Below are positions 37,501 through 45,900 of a stretch of DNA of 64,000 nt, in pieces. The notes beneath the pieces were generated by a model, which did no database searches, had not been told where the DNA came from, and was given only the letters and a program-made list of their open reading frames with translations. Source of the stretch: Liolophura sinensis (lineage: Eukaryota; Mollusca; Polyplacophora; Chitonida; Chitonidae); assembly GCF_032854445.1 (NCBI RefSeq), contig NC_088300.1:64702984-64766983 (forward strand), written 5' to 3'. A program made the position numbers and the translations under genes. Numbering within the stretch: position 1 is the stretch's first letter; each line of letters begins with the position of its first letter.

Positions 37501-39741
37501 GGAGTCGGTGTCAGAGAAAAGAATTGCTTCCAAGTGAGGACATCATCTTTTTTTCCTCTGTACAACCGTCTCAGGTAAGAGATCATTTCGTCTGGCTGCT
37601 TGTTCTCCCCAAGACCTAGCACCATATCAAGGGCTGGTGACAGCAAACTGCTCATCAACCGCTGACGTTTGGATGATGCAGTCAGCGTCTGGTCATCCTG
37701 AATTATGCGCATTTGTTGGCACCATTCTTCGAGAGAACTTTCCCCACTCTTCACCGGGTAGGTTCCAGAGAATGGCTTCACTCGGTAAAAGTGGGGGCTT
37801 GGCCTTTCCCAAAAGATGGGCATTTGCTGACTCCCTTGAGGGGCTTGCATTGGGCTATGTGCCGAACTTGTATGTTGATCAACTGGTGTGGCAGCTGCTG
37901 AGTGAACATGGGCTGCTGTCACATATGAGGTCTTCTGCCGTAATACCTCAGGGGCAGGAGTTGGGGCAGATGCTAATGGCTGGCCATCAGCCACTACAGG
38001 TGGGGTAGGTGTTGTTGGCTGGATATTAGGCATCACAGGGGCTTTCTCACTAGAGGCAACCAAACAAGCATTCTTCATTAGCTCAGTGATCTGCCTCATG
38101 AGCAGTTCATTATTTCGCTGAAGTAAGTCCAGCATCCCAGATTTTTGTTTTGCTAGTTCCTCCTGGACATCTCTAGAGATCCAAGATTTTTGTTTTGCTA
38201 GTTCCTCCTGGACATCTCTAGAGATCCAAGATTTTTGTTTTGCTAGTTCCTCCTGGACATATTTAGAGATGCCTCCTTTGTCAACCGATCCAGGCTGGCC
38301 ACTGGCTGAAATGTTTTCCACCAATGGGTGTGGAAGGGGTAGTTGATTGACTGTGACCTCCTTTTCCCTAAACAGCATGGCATGACCCACCCTAAGCATA
38401 GTATCCTGGCTGGCAAATTCCACCAAGAAGGTGGGAACCACTCCAGGAACATGTATGACTTTAGACGTCGTACCATAGAGCTCCTCCACTCTCTCCTTAA
38501 TGTCAGCCTCTCTCGTGTCTTCAGGCAGGTCAGTTAAGGCCACTGACTTTGAGCAGTCTATATGTCTAGACTTCATCAGTTTTTCCAAAGTGCCCTGCTC
38601 AATACCAGCCATGATATGTGGCTTGGTGAAGCTTGTCAGGGTGGAAAGAGACAGTTAATCACTTCAGTGCGAGCTCAACGAGAGTGTCACTATATGATTT
38701 ACTGCTGGAGGTAGCTGTGAACAAGAAGACTGACAGACTGTAGATCACATGAAATGGATGTGAACAGCTGTTACTACAGGGTGACGTAGTGTGGCAAGAG
38801 GTCACTGCTTCTCTGTCATGAAAGTGTCTCAGCAATATTTAATAACACCAAAGCGCAATCACGATTGTCCCATTTCGGGCGCCAAATGTAAGACCTGTTT
38901 GTCTGCGGTTGAATCACCTGCGAGACTATCTTACGTTGTCGGGTGGACACGTGACTGGCTTTTGGGGAAACAAGTGTTAAATATATGCTGGACAAAGAAC
39001 GCAAATGCTCTGGTGGGTTTTCACATGTGCCACAGCCTGAGAATTTATTATGTTAGACAGAGGTAATCAGTATAAAAGTAGGAGATCTGTAAATATGTTC
39101 CTTTCCCTTCCTTCCTTCCTTCCGAGTTTGGATAGTGTTCCCGCCGAGGGGCTCACAAGGAGAAGCAGCCTAGAGGGTAACGTCTGGCAGTCAAGACGGT
39201 ACAGCACCTGGGTGAAATGTATGAATGAAGACTGGCTGTGATCTTGGTAAAACACGTCTTGACTGCTCGGCTGTCTTGGAGGGAATGGGGCTAAAACAAA
39301 GGGCCGCATGGCAAGGCTGGGGTGTGGAGGTCATGTGACCTCCCACCCCCTCTCAGGCCATGGGCACTCCCCCACAAGCATAAGGCTTGGTTACTGATGT
39401 GACTAGCTTACTGGTGAACACCCAGGGCAGATCTGGCCTGGAGATTTGGGCAGATCTGACCTGGGGGTTTACACAGAACTCCCTAATGCCTGCACTCAGT
39501 CATATTCTCGAACCAAGGTATGATACATCAATGTAGAGTGTCGTATCTGTGTCACTTTGCTGGCGAAGGTGCCACTCAGCAAGGTGACGACGCACATACT
39601 TACCTCCCTTCGACGTTGAGCTGCTGTAAACTGCAGTTCGCGCCTTCTGCAGTACGTGAGCGACGGTGTTTGCGCTTTATATGATCTACATGCTTGGCAA
39701 ACATAATACAGAAGTGGCTTTCTCAAGTATCTGTCAACCAT
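31569..39741 (-). CDS. COA8: COA8 (APOPT1), cytochrome c oxidase assembly factor 8
   Basis: Four minus-strand coding exons join in phase to 196 residues: 39741-39604, 33801-33595, 33299-33148 and 31662-31569. Human COA8 is about the same length. COA8 is a mitochondrial matrix protein needed for complex IV assembly. Exon 1 encodes a basic, acid-poor, presequence-like start (MVDRYLRKPLLYYV) and ends at a consensus donor GAG|GTAAGT. Exon 2 has the family signature DWIGPPHPISNIRPYKFYIP and KWNHEFW. Exon 3 has LSPEEMSEFYRKFLD. Exon 4 begins with DWYMRN and ends KLWKRKSKS. Intron 1 is 5.8 kb and contains the complete LTR retrotransposon at 34367-39473 in the same orientation. Exon 1 is assigned by phase, donor quality and presequence, since this part of the family is poorly conserved. 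Confidence 0.88.
31735..31830 (+). repeat. Possible family A fragment
   Basis: Shares TGATTCTGAGAGTT and the following ACTGGAAAA..CAC block with 7505-7700; in COA8 intron 3. Confidence 0.35.
32320..32415 (+). repeat. SINE copy, short 3' part
   Basis: Starts AGGTTTCCTCCCACCATAAT and ends CACCAATCAAGCAAATAAAT, in COA8 intron 3, antisense to the gene. Confidence 0.8.
32707..32948 (+). repeat. SINE, full-length reference copy
   Basis: The most complete copy in the window. Its tRNA-like head carries an A box (TGGCTCAGGTGG, 32719-32730) and a B box (GAGTTCAAGTCC, 32787-32798), the two internal RNA polymerase III promoter elements. The conserved core and a short AAAT tail follow. It lies in COA8 intron 3 on the opposite strand to the gene. 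Confidence 0.88.
34367..34930 (-). repeat. 3' LTR
   Basis: 564 bp, near-identical to 38887-39473, with TG...CA ends on the minus strand. It contains an AATAAA on the element strand (complement of 34524-34529) and a CTTCC microsatellite. Confidence 0.96.
34931..34943 (-). other. Polypurine tract
   Basis: On the minus strand TAGGGGGGGAGAG directly abuts the 3' LTR. This is the position and composition expected for the plus-strand DNA primer. Confidence 0.85.
35078..35725 (-). CDS. LTR element ORF3, coiled-coil protein of unknown function
   Basis: Intact frame of 215 codons between the integrase remnant and the 3' LTR, where retroviruses carry env. It has no signal peptide, fusion peptide or transmembrane anchor like an envelope protein. 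The likely start is the ATG at 35680 (200 residues), directly downstream of a good splice acceptor (ATGTTACAG|GTCAAT, exon from 35686), which suggests expression from a spliced RNA. Residues 16-60 (EIQSLKAELINVQLERDVLR) are strongly heptad-like. The rest is hydrophilic and Ser/Pro-rich, with a basic part containing KRRATVPTLQEAKRVRV. I do not recognise a family. An accessory RNA-binding or particle-assembly role is only a guess. Confidence 0.7.
   Translation of the reverse strand: MFFFIWLAFLMLQVNMEALLLEIQSLKAELINVQLERDVLRRERDEARACLVRTLKDIFRKRDSPQPTGDRDGASSLADATRLSSPSTVDDRPGEPPAGMPSMVHMSCSPSTAAHASDPSTEVTKPIKARNVAVTPNLNTGKESRLYIALSHQANTQKDRQKKNCPNLWLALGMKRRATVPTLQEAKRVRVTLAQDRDSSSDSLDTRDNNRNHHF
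35986..36897 (-). CDS. Integrase C-terminal domain in the -1 frame of gag (pol remnant)
   Basis: Open from the slippery site at 36897 to the stop at 35986, about 301 codons beyond the site and without its own convincing ATG. Residues near the start read YYDKRAHAIKLECGDRVLVRN, then the GPY/F-like stretch DRWRPGIFVVER and HRNLLLPIG, typical of the end of Ty3/gypsy integrases. A long acidic, proline-rich tail follows. The zinc-binding and DDE parts of integrase and all upstream pol domains are absent, so a large deletion removed everything between the gag-pol junction and this domain. Expression would need -1 frameshifting from gag. Confidence 0.85.
   Translation of the reverse strand, partial: FKLRGVSEALKGQSETRASSNRPTAIRNKGYYDKRAHAIKLECGDRVLVRNVGVRGKHKIADRWRPGIFVVERQHSDLPVYVVRPEIGDKTSKTYHRNLLLPIGSLPLEIDEEDAPSAPERPVTRSKPRLTAQQDEAEDHTDFSDEDRWYCATLSDAGGHVVEPITGPEQDTAPSAVNSRPLNPNCPEFVPRQPFHLRPDQVNEALENPPVETLVADQQGEVDSTPVADNVDSEPAMPTTVQTSSTDDTSPRRAPNEMDEDIPLPVETTSRDSIRRSERQKQPPRRFTYDPYGVAYSKYMVWV
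36850..36897 (-). promoter_or_regulatory. -1 ribosomal frameshift signal between gag and the pol remnant
   Basis: On the minus strand the heptamer TTTAAAC (36897-36891) falls in the gag frame as T TTA AAC, the canonical X XXY YYZ arrangement. After a 7-nt spacer comes a perfect 9-bp stem, GGTCTCTGA (36883-36875) with TCAGAGACC (36858-36850). Its 16-nt loop contains the gag stop codon TAA (36869-36867). The -1 frame is the one that encodes the integrase domain. Predicted, not tested. Confidence 0.75.
36867..38612 (-). CDS. gag: Gag polyprotein, PNMA-like, with zinc knuckle
   Basis: Intact 581-residue frame. Residues about 20-100 look like the RRM-like N-terminal domain of PNMA/Gag proteins (SVALTDLPEDTREADIKERV). 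Residues about 115-165 are three 16-residue coiled-coil repeats (VQEELAKQKSWISRD). Residues about 275-455 match the capsid fold of Ty3-type Gag and PNMA (VKPFSGTYP..SGESSLEEW). Residues 525-538 are a CCHC zinc knuckle with C-X2-C-X4-H-X4-C spacing, expected to bind genomic RNA. The protein should assemble particles in the cytoplasm. The start ATG is the first in frame, 255 bp downstream of the primer binding site. The intact frame despite loss of pol fits either recent loss or selection for Gag alone. Confidence 0.92.
   Translation of the reverse strand: MAGIEQGTLEKLMKSRHIDCSKSVALTDLPEDTREADIKERVEELYGTTSKVIHVPGVVPTFLVEFASQDTMLRVGHAMLFREKEVTVNQLPLPHPLVENISASGQPGSVDKGGISKYVQEELAKQKSWISRDVQEELAKQKSWISRDVQEELAKQKSGMLDLLQRNNELLMRQITELMKNACLVASSEKAPVMPNIQPTTPTPPVVADGQPLASAPTPAPEVLRQKTSYVTAAHVHSAAATPVDQHTSSAHSPMQAPQGSQQMPIFWERPSPHFYRVKPFSGTYPVKSGESSLEEWCQQMRIIQDDQTLTASSKRQRLMSSLLSPALDMVLGLGENKQPDEMISYLRRLYRGKKDDVLTWKQFFSLTPTPSELPSEYLIRLEVELQKLRLSKPMSQTEVDQTRLTQFRTTNRNPNVYSILNARFQTGASPSLPELMDAVRDVEKDDVVFPTQAKARNHVHNTSETVESGSSELHDLKADIQKIFSLVSQTHSLTKQPDQDHLVRNKEQEPKKNGQKTTKFCRFCHNCGQWDHSRPRCRNSPNQALVWQRTKEGDDFYTQIRQTKSNSTSADLNSEGSLRH
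38128..38272 (-). repeat. 48-bp triplication inside gag
   Basis: Three in-frame 48-bp units (16 codons each) extend the predicted coiled coil of Gag. The first two are almost identical, so the expansion is recent. Confidence 0.85.
38867..38884 (-). other. Primer binding site, tRNA-Lys type
   Basis: On the minus strand TGGCGCCCGAAATGGGAC begins 2 nt inside the 5' LTR. It is complementary to a tRNA 3' end and differs at two of 18 positions from the well-known tRNA-Lys3 primer binding site of lentiviruses. The primer is inferred to be a tRNA-Lys. Confidence 0.85.
38887..39473 (-). repeat. 5' LTR
   Basis: 587 bp. Differs from the 3' LTR by three substitutions and by a 23-bp duplicated segment (ATCTGGCCTGGAGATTTGGG plus CAG) near 39431-39453. 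The element-strand AATAAA is the complement of 39044-39049. Confidence 0.96.
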
Positions 39742-39983
39742 TTCAACTCTTCGACTAGGATATACTCCGGTCGGGTTAAACCACCAAACGCACTCCTACC
39801 GGACGGCCTATAGAGGTCGCGTCAGTCTGATCTTGTTCCCATATGACAGCGGGCATCAAATCACGATGCATAACACTATTTGCCTGGAACAAGTACTTGG
39901 GTACAGGGTGTCACATACCACCACTTTGAGAAGGCGATCGTGTTAGAGAAACTTCGTGACGGCAACTGCAAACATTTTGAATT
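39742..39983. promoter_or_regulatory. Bidirectional promoter of COA8 and TTC8
   Basis: Only 242 bp separate the two divergent start codons, so both genes must be controlled from here or from within their 5' ends. GTGACGGCAAC at 39956-39966 resembles an RFX X-box with a shortened spacer, the element that drives BBS genes in other animals. It lies 18 bp before the TTC8 ATG, so it may be in the 5' UTR. Confidence 0.7.
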
Positions 39984-42900
39984 ATGGATCCACTGTTTTT
40001 AGCTTACAGCTTCTACAGACGAAAGAAATTCGAACAGTGTATAGACCTCTGCTCTCAGCTGTTGGAGAAAAATCCTTATGACCAGGTATGAGACGTCACA
40101 CAGTAACAACAACAGCATCAAAGTGTCCATGGTGACAGTAACATCCACTGTTCATCCGAGGCTTCACCAGCCGTGTTAGGATAGAGGATAAAATGTGGAT
40201 TTAGTCAGGGCTTGCAATCGTTGCCGTGACTTTAACATCATCATAAAGGTCATTTGATGGAACAGCCATTGAGACTCTGAACTGGCTTTTTTCACCCTAA
40301 GGCAACATGTGGCCTTACATGTCAGATATTAAATATAAATTATTTACACTCAGCTTAATAAAGTTTGATTGTGGAAAGTTATTTTCGGACATGTATTAAA
40401 TATATTTGAATGAGTTTTATGCTAAGTAACATGCATTATATGATAGCCTGTTTCTCAAAGAAAATCATTTAGGTTAACACTTATTGTAGGTAAAAAGAGA
40501 GCAGCATAGAAGATATCAATAGGTGGTCAACATAAGGTGCCATGTGTACAAGTCACATTGACTTTGTCAACCTTCCTCTGACTATAGCATGCTAGATATA
40601 GAACTGAAGCAAGTATAAGTGTATGATCATTGTCTTACAAAAATGATGCTTTCTTTTAATTTTGTCACTTGTTTTTTTTTTAAATCTGGATTATCATGAA
40701 AAAAATTGTCAGGTTGATTTTGTTATCTTCTTTTGAACTAAAGGCAGCATGGACCTTAAAGACCCAGGCGCTTACTGAGGAAGTTTATGTAGATGAAGTG
40801 GATGTAGAGGAAGAAGGAATCGCTGAAATGTTGATGGATGATAATGCTATAGCTTCAGTGGCCAGACCTGGGACCTCATTGAAGAAGCCTGGGACAGGCC
40901 AAGGCGCCCCAAGTCAGGGCATCAGGTAGGACAAGGATGATTTTCGTTTGTTTGGTTACTTATTTATTTTGTTATTTGATATAAAGATGAAAGCTTGTGT
41001 TTTTTTTGTTTTGTTTTTTCACATATCTATTGAAGTCACACTAACTGATAATTTATGCCAAGTAAAAAAAAAACACTATCTGGAATCTTTCATCTGTAGT
41101 ACATGTCATTATGTCTTAAATTGTCATATCTTTTGGTACTTGTCTATCTTTCATTCTCATTTCCATCTTTCACTCTTTATTCATGGTATTCACTCTGTAA
41201 TTATGTATAATATCCTCTTTAATTACATCTGTATAGTGTATACTTAAACACATATATGTATTAAACTGGAAGGTGTGGTTTTGTTTATAAACTATCGCAA
41301 AGAAACAAACAATTGAAATAGTACCTGTTGTAAAGTGCTTGAGAATGAAAGTGTATTTTTAATGACCCATGTGCTGATTTTCAATGTGTTAATTTCTCAC
41401 AGACCCATGTCTCAATCTGGCCGACCATTGAGTGGGTTTGTGCGTCCGGGGACTCAGTCTGGGAGACCGGGCACCATGGAGCAAGCCATCAGAACCCCAC
41501 GAACTGCCCACACTGCTAGACCTGTCACCAGTGCCTCAGGCAGATTTGTCAGGTTGGGAACAGTAAGTAATATACACCTGGTGTACATTATTTAGTGTTT
41601 GCTTTGAGAGACATTCTTACTTGCACAATAACTACTTGTACAATGTGAATTATGTTTGTTTGGTTGACACAAATTAATTCTTTTCCTGTCTCAAAAAAAG
41701 GTCTGAAATTGTTTTATAGGTATTGCTCACATGCTCTTTGTGAAATCTGTTTCAGGCTTCGATGTTGTCATCTCCAGATGGGCCTTTCATTAATTTATCC
41801 AGGCTCAACTTTTCGAAGTATGCAGCAAGACCTAATCTGGCCAAGAGTCTGTTTGAGTACATTTTCCATCATGAAAATGATGTCAGAAATGTAAGTGAAG
41901 TGTGTACACATTAAGATGTCTTGGATTGAAATGGTATACATGTAGTATAATTCTTGGTGTTGAGAGGTTTATAATCATCGCTGTTCTTATTGAAAAGTTC
42001 CTGAAGAAATAAGTAATTACAATCAGAAATATCAGATGAATTATAATGTCATTAAAAGTCTGGCATCCTGATGATTTTGTTTAGCACACCACCATTTTAC
42101 ATGGTATTTTCGTTAGTTTAGAAATGTCCATTTAAAAATATGCTTGCCATATAATAAAGTTGGCATATTATGATACATGCTGCCCTACATCAGGTACACC
42201 AATTTTTGTATTTTGTGGTTTAAAAAAGTAAATGCTTGCACTATCAAGATTAATGAGCTGCATTATCTCTCAAGTATCATTTTTTCCTGCAGAGTTTAGA
42301 GTTGGCAGCGTTGTCAACAGAGGCATGTGGGTTTAAGGACTGGTGGTGGAAGGTACAGCTGGCCAAGTGTTATTACAGGTAAAAGGCCTGAATCAGTTGT
42401 AGCTGTAAAGTAGATTTGATTATGTGCAGTGAGTTTTGAAACATCCTTCAACTACTAGACTGATGTTTTAATAATCATTTAAAATCATTCTTACCTAGCT
42501 AAAGTGGCATCGTGATTCATGATGTATTTGACTTTCCAATTATTCTACCTATTCCTCACGTTTGAATGAGGAGATTTTGAAATACTGAAGCTGTGACATT
42601 CCAAGAGGGAAATGTGACATTGAGGCCATCAGCGAGCTTCATGAAACTGGCCCCTGGTGTTATTTGTGGTGTGTGTACTGATTCAGAGCAGAAGTGGAAG
42701 CACCAAAAAACTTTTTACCTGAGAAGTCATTTGTACCTTTTCTAAAAAGGGATTACACTATACTTGTATATTAGGAACATCTGAGGAAAATGTAAACATA
42801 CATGTACATAAACCTTGATCCACCTCCCTTTGCCTTTCATTTACAAAACCCTGACCATGACACCTGCGTTATGATAAATGACCGAAAATTTTGCCGCTTT

Positions 42901-45900
42901 TTTAAAACTAAATAAATTCCATAAAATCGTATATTTGGTACTGATGCATACATTTTTCCAGTATGCTATCATATTAACCTTCCAAACAGACCTCAAAATA
43001 CCTTTCCAAGGTCAATGACACTCTTAGAATCAGACAAAATGTGCAGCTTAGTCATGAGCGAAACTTGTGAAACTATGGTTTGTCATTTACCATAACCTGT
43101 TAAACTGTTTGCAGACTTGGGATGTACAGGGAAGCTGAGAAGCAGCTGAAATCAGCTGTGAAACAGCAGGACATGGTAGACACCTACTTGTACCTGTGTA
43201 AAGTCTATGTGAAACTGGACCAGCCTTTGACAGCCATAGAGATCTTCAGTCAGGGGCTGGAGAAGTTCCCAGGGGAGACTGCCCTCATCAGTGGCATTGC
43301 CAGGATTTACGAGGTAAGCGAAGCTTTTGTTGTTGAATTTTGTATGTGGGTGAGTGTGGTTGAATCTTAAGTTGGGTTATGTTTGGAACGTGAAATACCA
43401 GCCTTGATTCTGTTCCATTTGTCTCCCAAGATAAGTGGTTGTGTATTAACCTTGTCAAATCAGCAACAGTAAACTTCAAAAACAAAAACAAAAATTATTA
43501 AATCCTATTAAATGTCCTTACATCAACAAAAACAACAAAATTGCAAGGAAATGTACGTGCACGGCTTTGTGAAAAATCACCAGGTTCCATATAAAAGAGT
43601 TGGTGTAATTTTACATCTGCAGGGCATGAATGAGATGGACAAGGCTGTGAAGTTGTACAGGGATGTATTACACCATGATAACATGCATGTGGAAGCCATA
43701 GCTTGTATAGCCACAAACCATTTCTACACAGACCAACCGGAAGTGGCACTCAAGTTCTACAGGTGAGAAACTGTGATAACCTTTTATTTTTTCAGTTACC
43801 CACCTGGCCTGGGTTACAGGGTACATTGTAGATTAGTTTATCTAGTTTCGGAACATTTTTGTTACAGTCTTGCTGTATCTATATATGTGTATAATGTTCC
43901 AATATTACAGTTGTACCGAAACACTAATCAGGTTCAGCACTGATGATTTGTCAGTGGCATCATTTTTGATTTGTCATGATGAACAATATTTTCAGAAGGA
44001 TGATGGACTGTGTCTGTGTGGACTGAAGATAATATTAATGTAGAGTTAGATCTAAAACAGCACGCTATAACTGAACCTGGAATGCCTTCAAGTAATCAAA
44101 TTTACTCTTTTTGATACCTCGTAATAAAGTTGATATTTCGTTATGAATGTACAATGTGAAACAGAAGAAAGAGACACTTGTTTTTCATAATGTGACATAC
44201 ATATATATAATACTTTGCATGTAATACAAAAAAGTTAACTTCTTTGTTATGCAGATCCTCGAAATATCCCAGAAGTTTCTGTGAAGTATTTAATTTTATC
44301 TCAGTCTTTAAACATGAACAGGCATTTCCCGAATAAATGCCAAAATCTGCCTTTCTAAGGACATGTAATTAAAATATGTTCAATCGTATCTTACTGATCA
44401 CACCAGTCACAGGTACTCATTGACCATCACTCTGACCAGATACTTATTGCATGGATAAATAGAGAGCAAAATGTTGTATTGATTTATTTGATTGGGGTTT
44501 TTTTTGCCGTACTCAAGAATATTTCACTTATATGATGGCGGCCAGCATTATGGTGGGAGGAAACCGAGCAGAGCCCGGGGGAAACCCACGACCATCCGCA
44601 GGTTGCTGGTAAACCCAAAATCTTGTATTGCATTGATTTCACTTTGTTATTTACACCATTTTCATGAGATAAAAGCCAAATTTTTTGATCATTTAATAGC
44701 TGTTCCTACAGAAATGTGATCTAAAAGAAGTTTTAACATGAATTTAGTTGTTATTTTATCACTGTCCATTCTGTCTTGGATGTACATCATATCAAAATTT
44801 AAGTTTTGTCTTTTACCGGCAACAAAAGGGTGATGTGAAACATTTTTCAAAATAGCAGTTTCCAGAGTTTTTGAAGTTTTATAGATGTTGTACATGTGTG
44901 TTACTGGGATACTGCTGACCAAGTAAATTCAACGGTTTAAAAGTGCCAGTTTCGTCAAACAAATCTCTGATATACACAATTTCAGCTTCTCACCAGAATG
45001 CATCATAAATAGATTTTCCTCCTTTCAAAATGAGTTTAGTGTTCCAAACAATTTGATCATAAAGCAGAACTTTAGTGGATTATTCATTAATATAAAACCC
45101 AGAGAATTCAGACCTCCCATATCCTTAAACATCACACATCTTTTAACTTTGTCGTTTTTATAATTCCATATAAATTTATATAATTCTGAGTTGACTATTT
45201 TACAGTACTGTGTTTTTAATGGAAGCACACTGGCCAAATAAACCATTCTTTAGGTGTCATCTAAAGAAACTCTGATTATCCTTAGTTGTAACCGTACGAT
45301 GACATTGTTGTGCCCCTTGGGTCCCAGAGTAGTATCACTGCATGAGTTATGTCCCTTGAGACTCAGAGAAGCTGTTGGAGTGAATCTGTACTGTCTCACA
45401 GGATCTGGTGTTCGCAAGGTGGAACTAAACACTGATTTTCTTGAGTATTTTTTTGTTATTTCACTGACTTGGTAGGTTACATCCTGATCTGATGTTTTGT
45501 CATGTTTAGGGCTCTGCCAGAAGTCTCAGTCAGCCGTGAACCTGCAATGTCCAGTGACAAAAGTGGATATCACTTTGTCATCATAACGATACTATTTAAG
45601 ATTCACAAGATTAAAAATTAATAACATTTTTATTAACAGCTGTGTAAAGTAATATTTTGTGTTAGAATGGCCACTTCATCTTTGTTATACCTGTTGACAT
45701 CATCAGTTATGTGAACGTACATGTATTTGATCTGACATTGCTGCACTACAACTAACCTGGCAACTCTGCTGCATGGTTGAATAAAGGTCAACATTAATGA
45801 TTGTCATTATTTCTATATCTATAATAACACTGTATTACATATAAGAACTCTCCCCGAACAATTTGACGTACCTGTGAAATAATAATAAGGCTTCAAAGTA

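Larger units (their letters stand above)
34367..39473 (-). mobile_element. Ty3/gypsy-type LTR retrotransposon lacking most of pol
   Basis: 5,107-bp element read on the minus strand, inserted in intron 1 of COA8. Both LTRs begin TGTAA and end TTACA, and the insertion is flanked by a 4-bp target duplication CAGA (34363-34366 and 39474-39477). Order from the 5' LTR: primer binding site, gag, frameshift signal, integrase C-terminal domain, a third ORF, polypurine tract, 3' LTR. Protease, reverse transcriptase, RNase H and the integrase catalytic core are missing. The LTRs differ by 3 substitutions and one 23-bp duplication, so the insertion is recent. With no reverse transcriptase it must have been copied by a relative acting in trans, or lost pol after insertion. 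Confidence 0.95.
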
